Below, piece by piece: positions 44,608 to 53,910 of a stretch of 64,000 nucleotides of DNA. The stretch comes from Leifsonia sp. TF02-11. Lineage in GTDB: Bacteria > Actinomycetota > Actinomycetes > Actinomycetales > Microbacteriaceae. Both the position numbers and the translations under genes were made by a program. The notes beneath the pieces are model-generated. The model was not told the DNA's origin. It searched no databases and saw nothing but the letters and a program-made list of their open reading frames with translations. How positions within the stretch are numbered: the first letter of the stretch is position 1; each line of letters starts with the position of its first letter. The stretch lies in assembly GCF_017565305.1 (NCBI RefSeq), contig NZ_JAGEKP010000002.1:1-64000 (forward strand), written 5' to 3'.

Positions 44608-45597
44608 ATGAAGATTCTCGTCACCGGTGGCGCCGGGTTCATCGGCTCCAACTTCGTCCGCCGGACCCTGCAGGACGCCTACCCCGGCCTCGAGGGCGCG
44701 GAGGTCGTCGTCCTCGACGCCCTCACGTACTCGGGCAACCTGGCGAACCTCGCCCCGGTCGCCGATTCGCCCCGCTACACGTTCATCAAGGGCGACATCC
44801 GCGACGGCGGTCTTCTCGACGAGCTCTTCCCCACGATCGACGCGGTGGTGCACTTCGCGGCGGAGTCGCACGTCGACCGCTCGGTGCGCGACGCCTCCAT
44901 CTTCGTGGAGACCAACGTCCTCGGCACGCAGCAGCTGCTCGACGCCGCCCTCCGCAACAAGGTCGAGCGCTTCGTCCACGTCTCGACCGACGAGGTCTAC
45001 GGGTCGATCGCCGAGGGCTCGTGGGCGGAGGACCGCCCGCTCGAGCCCAATTCGCCCTACTCGGCCTCCAAGGCCGGCAGCGACCTGCTGGCCCGCAGCT
45101 ACTTCCGCACGCACGGGCTCAACCTCTCGATCACGCGCTGCTCGAACAACTACGGCCCCTACCACTTCCCCGAGAAGGTCATCCCGCTTTTCGTCACCAA
45201 CCTCATCGACGACAAGCACGTCCCGCTGTACGGCGAGGGCAACAACATCCGCGACTGGCTGCACGTCGACGACCACACGCGCGGCATCGCGATGGTGCTG
45301 GTGAACGGCCGCGCCGGCGAAATCTACAACATCGGCGGAGGCACGGAGCTGACCAACAAGGAGCTCACCGAGCTGCTGCTGGAGGCCACGGGCAAGGACT
45401 GGTCCTACGTCGACCGGGTCGCCGACCGCCTCGGCCACGACCTGCGCTACTCGGTCGACATCTCCAAGATCCAGAACGAGCTCGGCTACGAGCCGCTGGT
45501 GCCGTTCCAGCAGGGTCTCACGGATGTCGTGCAGTGGTACCGCGACAACCGCGACTGGTGGGAGCCGCTGAAGGCGCGCGCCGCGCTGGACAACTGA
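44608..45597 (+). CDS. rmlB: dTDP-glucose 4,6-dehydratase
   Basis: A 329-residue SDR enzyme for the second step of rhamnose synthesis. TGGAGFIGSNFVRR at 6-19 binds NAD. HFAAESHVDRSV and STDEVYGS carry the Asp/Glu catalytic pair, and YSASKAGSD has the Tyr/Lys. RCSNNYGPYHFPEKVIPLF is the family signature. The stop overlaps the rmlD start by one base. Confidence 0.97.
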   Translation: MKILVTGGAGFIGSNFVRRTLQDAYPGLEGAEVVVLDALTYSGNLANLAPVADSPRYTFIKGDIRDGGLLDELFPTIDAVVHFAAESHVDRSVRDASIFVETNVLGTQQLLDAALRNKVERFVHVSTDEVYGSIAEGSWAEDRPLEPNSPYSASKAGSDLLARSYFRTHGLNLSITRCSNNYGPYHFPEKVIPLFVTNLIDDKHVPLYGEGNNIRDWLHVDDHTRGIAMVLVNGRAGEIYNIGGGTELTNKELTELLLEATGKDWSYVDRVADRLGHDLRYSVDISKIQNELGYEPLVPFQQGLTDVVQWYRDNRDWWEPLKARAALDN

Positions 45598-46478
45598 TGC
45601 GCGTCCTCATCGCGGGAGCGAACGGCCAGCTCGGGCAAGACCTGCAGAAGGCGTTCGCCGCTCACACGGTGACGGCGCTGGGTCGTGCGCAGCTCGACGT
45701 GACCGACCGCGACGCTGTGATCGCGGCCGTCTCCGGGCACGATGCCGTGGTCAACGCGTCGGCGTACACCAAGGTCGATGACGCCGAGACGCACGAGGAC
45801 GAGGCCTACGCGATCAACGCCGTCGGCACCGAGAATCTCGCCATCGCCGCCGCGTCGATCGGCGCGCGCTACGTGACGGTCTCCACCGACTATGTGTTCG
45901 ACGGCCACGCGACCGAGCCCTATGCCGAAGACACCCCGCGCGACCCGATCAACGCCTACGGCCGCACCAAGGCCGCCGGCGAGGAGCTCGCGCTGGCGGC
46001 GCACCCCGCGGGCACCTACGTCGTCCGCACCGCGTGGCTCTACGGCGCCGGCGGAGCGAACTTCGCGCGAACTATGGTGAAGTTGGCCGCCACTCACGAG
46101 ACGGTGAGCGTCGTCGCCGACCAGCTGGGACAGCCGACGTGGACGGGCGACCTCGCCGACCAGATCGTCACCCTGATCGAGTCGGACGCGCCTCCCGGTG
46201 TCTACCACGGCACGAATTCCGGCCAGGCCAGCTGGTTCGACTTCGCCAAGGCGGTCTTCAGCGCGGCCGGATTGAACCCTGATAGGGTCACACCGACCGA
46301 CAGCGCGACGTTCGTGCGACCCGCACCGCGACCGTCCTACTCCGTCCTCGGACACGAGGCCTGGGCCAAGGCCGGGCTCGCTCCGCTGCGGTCCTGGCAG
46401 GAAGCCCTGGCAGACGCGGCACGGCACGGAGTCCTGGAGCTGGAGACAGATGACGACACTCAGCGTGGTGGTCGATGA
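45597..46478 (+). CDS. rmlD: dTDP-4-dehydrorhamnose reductase
   Basis: A 293-residue SDR enzyme that reduces the 4-keto sugar with NAD(P)H to finish dTDP-L-rhamnose. IAGANGQLGQDLQKAF at the N-terminus, ASAYTKVDDAE, VSTDYVFDG, and YGRTKAAGEE (Tyr/Lys) are present. RTAWLYGAGGANFARTM is typical of RmlD. The rml genes sit in two divergent halves: rmlC-rmlA and rmlB-rmlD. The next gene starts inside its last 29 bases. Confidence 0.96.
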   Translation: MRVLIAGANGQLGQDLQKAFAAHTVTALGRAQLDVTDRDAVIAAVSGHDAVVNASAYTKVDDAETHEDEAYAINAVGTENLAIAAASIGARYVTVSTDYVFDGHATEPYAEDTPRDPINAYGRTKAAGEELALAAHPAGTYVVRTAWLYGAGGANFARTMVKLAATHETVSVVADQLGQPTWTGDLADQIVTLIESDAPPGVYHGTNSGQASWFDFAKAVFSAAGLNPDRVTPTDSATFVRPAPRPSYSVLGHEAWAKAGLAPLRSWQEALADAARHGVLELETDDDTQRGGR

Positions 46479-47598
46479 CCTCACCGCTGCGGAGACCGGT
46501 GGTACCCGGAGGTACACGGAAGAGCTGACACGTCAGCTCATCGCCACCGCCCCAGCCGGCTGCGACGTGCGCGCGTTCGTGTCGAACGTGCCCGACGAGC
46601 AACTGGACGCCATCCGTTCGTCGCTGCCGGGGCTCGCAGACCTGGTGCGCCTCCCCCTCGCCCGGCGCGAGCTCGCCCTCGCGTGGCAGTCCGGCATCGC
46701 CGTCGGCGGTGTGCGCGGGATGATCCACGCGCCGAGCCTCCTGGCACCGCTGCGCAAGCAGCGCTCCGCTGATGCCGATGACCAGATCGCGGTCACGATC
46801 CACGACGCTCTCGCCTGGACACACGCCGAGTCGCTGGGAGCCGCGTCGGTGCTCTGGACGAAGGCGATGGCCAAGCGCGCGCGCAAGTTCGCCGCCGCCG
46901 TCGTCGTCCCCACCCACGCCGTCGCGGACAGGCTCGCCGAGGTGCTCGACTTCGGCGATCGTATCCGGGTGATCGGCGGAGCGCCCGCGACGTCGCTTCG
47001 GCTCCCCGCCGACGCCGACGAGCGCGCCGCCCGATTGCAGCTGCCTCCGGAATACGCGTTCACCCTGGGCTCGATCATGCCGCGCAAGGGCATCGCCCCG
47101 CTCATCCGGGCCGTCGCCCGGCCGGAGGCTCAGGGGATCCCGCTGCTGATCGCCGGGCCGGACCGCTACGGCGACGGCACCGCGACCGGCGTCGCGGCAG
47201 CCGCCGGACTCCCCGAGGACCGGGTGCGGGCTCTCGGACGCCTCGACGACGCCGACCTGGCCGTGGTGCTCGACCGCGCGACGATGTTCGTCTACCCGAG
47301 CCTCGCGGAGGGCTTCGGACTGCCGATCGTGGAGGCCTTCAAGTTCGGTCTGCCGGTCATCCACTCGAACGACCCCGCGCTCGTGGAGGTCGCCGCCGGC
47401 GCGAGCCTCGTAGTGGAGCGGCCTGCCTCCGCCGACGACGACTCCGGCTACAGCGAACGATTGGCCGGCGCCATCGGCCGCGTGCTCGACGACGCCGACC
47501 TGCGCTCCCGGCTGGGCGTGCTCGCCTCCGACCGGGCCCGTGCGTTCAGCTGGCGCGACTCCGCTGAGCGGGTCTGGCAGCTGCACGCCGATCTCTGA
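46450..47598 (+). CDS. GT4 glycosyltransferase
   Basis: A 382-residue GT-B enzyme. It has GGTRRYTEELTRQL at the front, the nucleotide-binding FTLGSIMPRKGIAPLIRAV and LLIAGPDRYGDG, then LGRLDDADLAVVLDRATMFVYPSLAEGFGLPIVEAFKFG, the EGFG-x7-E signature of mannosyl/rhamnosyl-type transferases. It overlaps rmlD by 29 nt, so it probably uses the rhamnose donor made by the operon. That link is inferred from position. Confidence 0.88.
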   Translation: MTTLSVVVDDLTAAETGGTRRYTEELTRQLIATAPAGCDVRAFVSNVPDEQLDAIRSSLPGLADLVRLPLARRELALAWQSGIAVGGVRGMIHAPSLLAPLRKQRSADADDQIAVTIHDALAWTHAESLGAASVLWTKAMAKRARKFAAAVVVPTHAVADRLAEVLDFGDRIRVIGGAPATSLRLPADADERAARLQLPPEYAFTLGSIMPRKGIAPLIRAVARPEAQGIPLLIAGPDRYGDGTATGVAAAAGLPEDRVRALGRLDDADLAVVLDRATMFVYPSLAEGFGLPIVEAFKFGLPVIHSNDPALVEVAAGASLVVERPASADDDSGYSERLAGAIGRVLDDADLRSRLGVLASDRARAFSWRDSAERVWQLHADL

Positions 47599-47611
47599 AA
47601 CGGAAACACAC

Positions 47612-48826
47612 GTGCCAGCACTCCCCCCGCTGCCGAGACGGCTGTCGGCGCTCGACGGCCTCCGCGGCGTCGCCGCCCTGATCGTCGTCGTCCACCATGT
47701 GTCGCTGCTGTACCCGCCGTTCGCGGCGACCTACATGGGCGGACAGACACCGCACGCCGGCTCGATCTCCTGGTGGCTGACGTACTCCCCGCTGAAGCTC
47801 CTCACCGCCGGCCCGGAGGCCGTCATCGTCTTCTTCGTCCTGAGCGGGTTCGTGCTCACCCTCCCGCTGCTGAACGGCCGCCCGTTCGACTGGATGGCGT
47901 ACTACCCGCGGCGACTCGTGCGCATCGGGATACCGGTGGTCTGCTCGATCCTGCTCGGGGCCGCGCTCGCGCTGCTGGTGGCGCAGAACCCCGAGCAGGC
48001 GCGCTCGTCGTGGGTTGCTGCGACGAGCGTCTACCCCGTGTCGATCGAGCGGTTCCTTGCCAACCTCGACCCGATGACCGGCGACTTCGCGCTGAACAAC
48101 CCGCTCTGGTCGATCTACTGGGAGATGGCGTTCTCGATGATGCTGCCGCTCTTCGTCGGCGCAGCCGTGCTGCTGCGCCGCTGGTGGCCGCTTCTGCTGG
48201 CCCTCGCCGTGTTCTCGGTGTTCCTGGGCAAGGACGCCGGCGCCGACGCGTTCCACTACCTCCCGGCCTTCTTCGTGGGCGCACTCGCGGCCGTCGGCTT
48301 GCCGATGATCCGGTCGGCCGGCATACGCATCAGCTCCTGGCGCGCGGGCTGGCTGGTGTGGCTCATCGCACTTGCCGGATCGGCGTTGCTGCTGATCTCT
48401 TCGTGGCTCGTGCCGGCAGGACACCCTCTGACGACTACCGCCCTATTCGGCATCCAGCCGGTCGCGGCGCTGGGGCTTATCGTGTGCTGCCTGGAGTGGC
48501 GGCCGCTCGGTGTCTTGCTCTCACTGCGGCCCTTCCAATGGGCGGGCAGGATCTCGTTCAGCCTCTACCTCGTGCACGTGCCGATCATCGTCGCGTTCGC
48601 CTACGTGCTCCGGGGGACATCCCTCCCCGTGGTCGCCGGTCTCGCGATCGTCAGCGCGCTCGGGGCCGCCGTAGTGTTCTATTGGCTCGTCGAGAGGCGA
48701 TCGCACGCCCTCTCGCGATGGTTCGGACAGCTGGTCTCCAGCGCGTTCGCCTCGCGCTCCGCACCGGTTCGCCCGGATCACACCGTTCAGCCCACGACGC
48801 GTTCCTCGGAGGCGGGCGCGCTCTGA
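47612..48826 (+). CDS. Acyltransferase 3 (OafA-like) membrane protein
   Basis: A 404-residue protein with about ten helices that O-acetylates sugars in surface glycans. LSALDGLRGVAALIVVVHHVSLL (catalytic His region, here split by position) begins the domain; FVLSGFVL, LVHVPII and RISFSLYLVHV follow as in the family. GTG 47612 follows the glycosyltransferase stop by 13 nt. It overlaps the 3-prime end of the next, convergent acyltransferase by 40 bp. Confidence 0.88.
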   Translation: MPALPPLPRRLSALDGLRGVAALIVVVHHVSLLYPPFAATYMGGQTPHAGSISWWLTYSPLKLLTAGPEAVIVFFVLSGFVLTLPLLNGRPFDWMAYYPRRLVRIGIPVVCSILLGAALALLVAQNPEQARSSWVAATSVYPVSIERFLANLDPMTGDFALNNPLWSIYWEMAFSMMLPLFVGAAVLLRRWWPLLLALAVFSVFLGKDAGADAFHYLPAFFVGALAAVGLPMIRSAGIRISSWRAGWLVWLIALAGSALLLISSWLVPAGHPLTTTALFGIQPVAALGLIVCCLEWRPLGVLLSLRPFQWAGRISFSLYLVHVPIIVAFAYVLRGTSLPVVAGLAIVSALGAAVVFYWLVERRSHALSRWFGQLVSSAFASRSAPVRPDHTVQPTTRSSEAGAL

Positions 48827-50019
48827 CGGCGCCCTTCCTCCTCGCCGTCCTCCCGTCCGAACCAGGTGCGATAGCGATCCGACGCCCAGGCGCCGACGGC
48901 CTTCGACCAGCCGTGACTGCGCTTCTCGATGAGCCAGCGGAAGCCGACCGCCACCAGCACCGCCAGGGGGATCGCGAACAGCAGCGGAACGTACCAGGCC
49001 TGCCCGGCGAACAGGTAGGTGCTGAAGATGATGATCGGCACGTGCACGAGATAGAGGCTGAAGGAGATCGCACCGAGGAACTGGAGTGGGCGCGACTCGA
49101 AGAGCGCGCGAAGCGGCGTCCACCCGAGCGCCGCGACCACCAGTCCCGCCGCGGCGATCGGCACGAGACCCTTGAGGACGGGGTCGAGCTCGAGGATCTG
49201 TCCGACCCCCGGTCCGACCAGCCACGGCGCGATGAGCAGCAGAGCGCTCCCGACGGTCAGCAGCGCCCAGAGCGGGTGCCGGAACCAGCGGCGGTTGATG
49301 CGATCGGCGGCGTTCCGCACCAGGTCGAGACGCACTGCGATGACCGCGCCGACGAAGAAGGCCGGGAGGTACTCCAGCTCCGCCGATCCGGCGCGGGCGC
49401 CCAGCCAGGTGAGTGCGCACGCCAGTGCGAGTCCGCCGATCCACCACCGGCGCACGGCGAGGGCGGCGATCGCGAAGACCGGGAGCAGCAGTGAGAACGC
49501 GAGCTCCCAGCGCAGCGACCACAACGGGTTGTTGATCTGGCCGTCGCCGCCGAGCAGGTCGACGGCCTTGACGATGTACTCCCACGAGAAGTTCGGGGTG
49601 GACGAATTGCTGAGCCAGGTGCCGTTCGCCTGCGTGCTCACCTGCGGGATCGCCGCCACCCATGCCGCCGCGAGGATCACGGAGGCGACGACCGGGACCA
49701 TCAGCCGGACGACGCGCCGCGGGAAGTAGGCCACCCAGTCGAAGCCGCGCCGGCGGACCACGGGCAGCGTCACGACGAGCCCCGAGAGCACGAAGAACAC
49801 GATCACCGACTCCATGCCGGCGGTCGCGAGCTTGAGCGGGGTGTAGCTGATCCACCACATCGGCGAGCCGACGGGTGCGTGGCCGCCGCCGGGAGCTCCG
49901 GGGAACTCCGGGTTCGTGTAGAACGCGTGGTGGAGGAGCACCACCACGGCGGCCAGGCCGCGCAGGCCGTCCAGTGCCGTCAGTCGTGCTCCGTTCTTCG
50001 TCACGCTCTTCTCGTCCAC
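48787..50019 (-). CDS. Acyltransferase 3 (OafA-like) membrane protein, convergent paralogue
   Basis: A 410-residue relative of the preceding protein, with LTALDGLRGLAAVVVLLHHAF, FFVLSGLVVTLP and ISFSLYLVHVPIIIF. Sequence and order of helices match closely, suggesting duplication followed by inversion, or gain of two related genes. The C-terminal 30 residues are charged and contain the overlap. It starts GTG with GGAAGG close upstream. Substrates may be different glycan positions. Confidence 0.87.
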   Translation of the reverse strand: MDEKSVTKNGARLTALDGLRGLAAVVVLLHHAFYTNPEFPGAPGGGHAPVGSPMWWISYTPLKLATAGMESVIVFFVLSGLVVTLPVVRRRGFDWVAYFPRRVVRLMVPVVASVILAAAWVAAIPQVSTQANGTWLSNSSTPNFSWEYIVKAVDLLGGDGQINNPLWSLRWELAFSLLLPVFAIAALAVRRWWIGGLALACALTWLGARAGSAELEYLPAFFVGAVIAVRLDLVRNAADRINRRWFRHPLWALLTVGSALLLIAPWLVGPGVGQILELDPVLKGLVPIAAAGLVVAALGWTPLRALFESRPLQFLGAISFSLYLVHVPIIIFSTYLFAGQAWYVPLLFAIPLAVLVAVGFRWLIEKRSHGWSKAVGAWASDRYRTWFGREDGEEEGRRQSAPASEERVVG

Positions 50020-50108
50020 CCTTCCACCAGTACCCGCCGGAGGCCGGCGACGCTACGGGTCGCCCCTGGGCGGTTCCTGTGACCTGTTCAGGGGTCACCT
50101 GGGAGGGT

Positions 50109-51467
50109 TCAGCGTCCCGTCGGTGTCGGCTTCGCCGGCGAGAGTGCCTGCTGGACCAGCTGGTGGATCTGCGTGTAGTCCGGCTTGACCGGGTTGATGG
50201 CCGGCGGCACCAGCTCCAGCTTGTCGACAGGCTGGGAGCGTGTCTTCATGCCCAGATCGACGAAGTATCCCAGCATCGACTGCGGGATGTCGGTCTTCAT
50301 GACCTGGGCGCCGGCCTTCGCGATGTCCTGGAACTTGGTCACCACGTTGAGTGGGTTGAACTGCGTGAGGATGGCGTCCTGCAGCTGGCGTTGGCGCGCC
50401 ATCCTGTCGTAGTCGCTGGTGCCGTGCCTGGCCCGCGCGTACCACTGGGCGTGGTACCCGTCCAGGTGGTGCTTTCCCGGCTGGATCCACTCGACGACGC
50501 CGTTGAGGTTCTCGTCGCCGCCGATCGGCACCTTCTCGCTGACGGTGATGTCCACGCCGCCGAGGGCGTCGATGAGGTCGGCGAATCCCTGCATGTCGAT
50601 GAGCACGTAGTACTGGATGGTCAGCCCGGTCGCACCCTCCAGCGCATCGCGCATCGCCTCGATGCCGGGCTCGCTCTGCTGCTTCTTCGCGTTCGGGTAG
50701 AGCTCGGGCTTGTACAGCTCGACCTCGGTGTAGATGGAGTTGAGCTGGCACACGTCGACGTCGCACTTGTCGTGATAGCCGTACCCGTCGGGGTAGAGCG
50801 TGCGCAGCGGCGACTTCGCCGAGAACGGCACCGGGTTCAGGTCGCGCGGCAGCCCGATCGTGACCGCCTTGCCGCTCGCCGCGTCGATGCTCACGATCGA
50901 CATGCTGTCCGGACGCAGTCCCGCCCTGTCCGGTCCGGCGTCGCCGCCCAGCAGCATGATGTTGTACCGGCCGTCCACCGGAGGCACGGACGGTCCGGCC
51001 GCGAAGATGTCGCTCAGGGCTCCCCGCGCGGCCCCGGCCACGGTCGACCCGTAGGCGGCCGTCCCGGCCAGACCGGCAAGCACGATCACGGAGAACGCGG
51101 CGATCCAGCCGCGGGCGTTCGACCGCGCCTTCACCAGCCGCACCAGCCGGAGGGTGTCGAGCGTGAGCACCACCCACAGCACCGCGTACCCGATGAGCAG
51201 GATCTGGACGACGGTGAGACTTCCGGCCTGGGTGGCGAACGTGTAGAGCGACGACGGCGCGAGCAGCATCAGCACCAGGGCGATCAGAGCGAGCGCCCAG
51301 AGCAGCAGCGTCGCGAGGATTCCGACGCGCCCGAGCACTCGATTGCCGGCGACCAGCTGCGGAGTGCCGGGGAAGACGATGTTGAGACCGACGAGCCACC
51401 AGCCGCGTGCGGTCATCTCGCCCGGCGACGACACGTCGGGATGGCGCAGCACGGTCGCCGAGCTCAT
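50109..51467 (-). CDS. LytR-CpsA-Psr (LCP) ligase
   Basis: A 452-residue protein with four N-terminal helices (about 26-130) and a large extracytoplasmic LCP domain (about 145-400). [32 protein letters not shown] and [20 protein letters not shown] contain the conserved Arg and Asp residues that bind the polyprenyl-pyrophosphate glycan. LCP enzymes attach wall polymers to peptidoglycan, so it is the likely anchor of the polysaccharide made by this locus. The ATG overlaps the purE stop by 4 nt. Confidence 0.93.
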   Translation of the reverse strand: MSSATVLRHPDVSSPGEMTARGWWLVGLNIVFPGTPQLVAGNRVLGRVGILATLLLWALALIALVLMLLAPSSLYTFATQAGSLTVVQILLIGYAVLWVVLTLDTLRLVRLVKARSNARGWIAAFSVIVLAGLAGTAAYGSTVAGAARGALSDIFAAGPSVPPVDGRYNIMLLGGDAGPDRAGLRPDSMSIVSIDAASGKAVTIGLPRDLNPVPFSAKSPLRTLYPDGYGYHDKCDVDVCQLNSIYTEVELYKPELYPNAKKQQSEPGIEAMRDALEGATGLTIQYYVLIDMQGFADLIDALGGVDITVSEKVPIGGDENLNGVVEWIQPGKHHLDGYHAQWYARARHGTSDYDRMARQRQLQDAILTQFNPLNVVTKFQDIAKAGAQVMKTDIPQSMLGYFVDLGMKTRSQPVDKLELVPPAINPVKPDYTQIHQLVQQALSPAKPTPTGR

Positions 51468-51967
51468 AGCTTCGACTTCAGCGCCCGGTTCTTCTCCTCG
51501 ACGCTCGCCTCGAGATCGTCGGCGAAACGGGCCAGCGCGGTCGAGAGGGCGAGGTCGGCGGTCGCGAGAATCTTGACGGCGAGCAGCCCGGCGTTCCTGG
51601 CGCCACCGATGGACACGGTCGCGACCGGAACACCGGCGGGCATCTGGACGATCGACAGCAGCGAGTCCAAGCCGTCCAGCCGCGCCAGCGGAACGGGGAC
51701 ACCGACGACCGGAAGGGTCGTGACGGCGGCCAGCATGCCCGGCAGGTGAGCGGCACCGCCGGCGCCGGCGATGATCACCCGGACCCCGCGACCGGCAGCC
51801 GCTTTGCCGAAAGCGATCATCTTCTCGGGCGTCCGGTGCGCGGAGACGACCTCTACCTCATGGGCGACACCGAACTCGTCGAGCAGTCGTGACGCCTCCT
51901 GCATCACCGACCAGTCCGAGTCGGAGCCCATCACGACGGACACCAGGGGCTGGGAGGGGGCGGGCAT
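51464..51967 (-). CDS. purE: N5-carboxyaminoimidazole ribonucleotide mutase
   Basis: A 167-residue purine enzyme that converts N5-CAIR from PurK to [28 protein letters not shown] is the class I PurE start with the Ser/Asp active site; [10 protein letters not shown] carries the catalytic His; [14 protein letters not shown] and PVVGVPVP follow. A TATCCT box 7 nt before the ATG suggests a leaderless transcript separate from purK, 78 bp away. Confidence 0.96.
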   Translation of the reverse strand: MPAPSQPLVSVVMGSDSDWSVMQEASRLLDEFGVAHEVEVVSAHRTPEKMIAFGKAAAGRGVRVIIAGAGGAAHLPGMLAAVTTLPVVGVPVPLARLDGLDSLLSIVQMPAGVPVATVSIGGARNAGLLAVKILATADLALSTALARFADDLEASVEEKNRALKSKL

Positions 51968-51980
51968 GGCAACCAGGATA
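51968..51980 (-). promoter_or_regulatory. -10 box of purE, leaderless
   Basis: TATCCT at 51975-51980 (minus strand) is 7 nt before the purE ATG at 51967. Confidence 0.45.
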
Positions 51981-52045
51981 GGGGCGGGGTGCGGGGTGGG
52001 CGGGTTAGGCGCGCGGGAGAGGGGAGCTCCTCCCCCGAACCCCCA

Positions 52046-53185
52046 TCACCCCTCGAAGAACGACGCGGCCGCCCGCGCGCTGTAGACGACGTCGTCGAGG
52101 TCGTCGCCCGTGACCGTCACGTGGCCGACCTTGCGGCCGGGGCGCGGCGCCTTCCCGTAGCCGTGGAACTTCGCCTCGGGGTGCGCGGCCAGGGCCGCCG
52201 GATAGCGATCCTGCAGCGTTCCCTCCGCCGGGCCGCCGAGGATGTTGACCATCACCGACCACTCCTCGCGCATGGCGGTGGAGCCGAGCGGCAGGTCGAG
52301 GACCGACCGCAGGTGCTGCTCGAACTGGCCGGTCACCGCGCCCTCGATCGACCAGTGGCCGCTGTTGTGCGGCCGCATGGCCAGCTCGTTGACCAGGACC
52401 CGGCCGTCGGTGGTCTCGAAGAGCTCGACGGCGAGCACGCCCGTCACGCCGAGGCCCTCGGCCACGCGGGTCGCGATCTCGGCGGAGACCTGGGCGACCC
52501 TGCCGGTCGAGCCGGGGGCCGGCGCGATGACCTCGGCGCACACGCCGTCTTTCTGCACGGTCTCGACGACCGGCCACACGGCGATCTCGCCGGACGGACG
52601 CCGGGCGACCAGCTGGGCGAGCTCGCGCCGGAAATCGACGAGCTCCTCCACCAGCAGCGCTCCGCCCCGACCGTCCTCGGCGAGCGCGAGGAACCAGTCG
52701 TCGGCCCCCGATGCCTCCGACACGACGCGGACGCCCTTGCCGTCGTAGCCGCCGCGCGCCGTCTTCACGACCGCGCGCCCGCCGTGGTCGGCGAGGAAGG
52801 CGCCGAGCTCGTCGGCGGACTCCACCGCGGCCCAGTCCGGCACCGGCAGGCCCAGCTCGCTGAGCTTCGCGCGCATCTGCAGCTTGTCCTGCGCATACAG
52901 CAGAGCATCCGGTCCCGGGTGCACGGGGATCCCGCGCGACACCAGTTCACGCAGGATCGCCGGAGGGACGTGCTCGTGGTCGAAGGTCACGACGTCGACG
53001 GTCTGCGCGAAGGCGAGCACGGTGTCGAGGTCGCGGTAGTCGCCGACTCCGGTGGCCGCGAGGTCGGCGCTCATCCCCTCGGCCTCCTCGAGGACGCGGA
53101 TGTCGATCCCGAGCGCGACCGCGGGCGGAATCATCATCCGTGCCAGCTGACCGCCGCCGATGACTCCGATCGTGTTCCTGGCCAT
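52046..53185 (-). CDS. purK: 5-(carboxyamino)imidazole ribonucleotide synthase
   Basis: A 379-residue ATP-grasp enzyme that makes N5-CAIR from AIR, bicarbonate and ATP. GVIGGGQLARMMIPPAVALG at the N-terminus, then VKTARGGYDGKGV (phosphate loop), LLVEELVDFRRELAQLVAR and NELAMRPHNSGHWSIEG (metal and substrate) match PurK. It is upstream of purE, as in M. tuberculosis. GAGGAG lies before the ATG. It is divergent from the GtrA gene. Confidence 0.96.
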   Translation of the reverse strand: MARNTIGVIGGGQLARMMIPPAVALGIDIRVLEEAEGMSADLAATGVGDYRDLDTVLAFAQTVDVVTFDHEHVPPAILRELVSRGIPVHPGPDALLYAQDKLQMRAKLSELGLPVPDWAAVESADELGAFLADHGGRAVVKTARGGYDGKGVRVVSEASGADDWFLALAEDGRGGALLVEELVDFRRELAQLVARRPSGEIAVWPVVETVQKDGVCAEVIAPAPGSTGRVAQVSAEIATRVAEGLGVTGVLAVELFETTDGRVLVNELAMRPHNSGHWSIEGAVTGQFEQHLRSVLDLPLGSTAMREEWSVMVNILGGPAEGTLQDRYPAALAAHPEAKFHGYGKAPRPGRKVGHVTVTGDDLDDVVYSARAAASFFEG

Positions 53186-53328
53186 CTCCGATGTCTCTCC
53201 TCGATACTCTTCACACGCTGCGCGGGCAACTCCCAGACACGGCCGCCCCTGCTCGCGTATTGTGGCGAACGCACCTCCTATCTTCCCGCATCCATCGGCG
53301 GGAGCATGACGATCCCCTTGGCTGGAGC

Positions 53329-53910
53329 ATGACGACCCAGACGAACGCCACGGCGAGCACAGCCCGCCTCCTCCCGCAGCTGATCAAGTTCGGCGCGGTG
53401 GGCGCAGTGGGCTTCGGCGTGAACCTCGTGGTGTTCAACGTGATGCTGCTGATCGTGCTGCGCAACGTGCAGCACGCCACCATCTACTCGACGATCATCG
53501 CAACGGTCATCGCGATCCTGACCAACTGGATCGGCAACCGCTACTGGGCCTTCTCTGGTCAGCGCCAGCAGAACGCGGCCCGCGAGGGCGTCGAGTTCTT
53601 CGTCGTCAGCCTCGCGACCGGCACCGGCATCCCGCTGCTGTGCATCTGGGTGTCGCACTACCTGCTCGGTCTGTCGAACCCGGTCGCCGACAACATCTCG
53701 GCGAACGTCGTCGGGCTGGCGCTCGGCATGCTTTTCCGCTTCGCCCTGTACCGCTGGTGGGTGTTCTCCCCCGCCCGCGCCGAGCGGAAGAAGGCTGCAG
53801 CTGTTCGGGAGGCCCAGGCTGCGACCGCGCAGCCATCGAAGTCCGAGCCGGCGACGGTGACCGGCTCGACGCTAGCGCGAACCCCAGACGGTGGTCTCGT
53901 CGGAGACTGA
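53329..53910 (+). CDS. GtrA-family membrane protein
   Basis: A 193-residue protein with four helices in the GtrA pattern: LIKFGAVGAVGFGVNLVVFN, the loop NWIGNRYWAFSG, then two more helices and FRFALYRWWVFSP. GtrA proteins are thought to flip polyprenyl-phosphate sugars. The tail is Ala/Ser-rich and charged. The ATG 53329 is preferred (GGAG 5 nt upstream). Its last 39 bp overlap the convergent PH-domain gene. The position between purK and birA is conserved in actinobacteria. Confidence 0.87.
   Translation: MTTQTNATASTARLLPQLIKFGAVGAVGFGVNLVVFNVMLLIVLRNVQHATIYSTIIATVIAILTNWIGNRYWAFSGQRQQNAAREGVEFFVVSLATGTGIPLLCIWVSHYLLGLSNPVADNISANVVGLALGMLFRFALYRWWVFSPARAERKKAAAVREAQAATAQPSKSEPATVTGSTLARTPDGGLVGD

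Noticed and set aside
50079-50098. GTGACC/GGTCAC hairpin after the LCP gene as a terminator
   Set aside because: Only 6 bp of stem with an 8-nt loop and no T-run; too weak to call.
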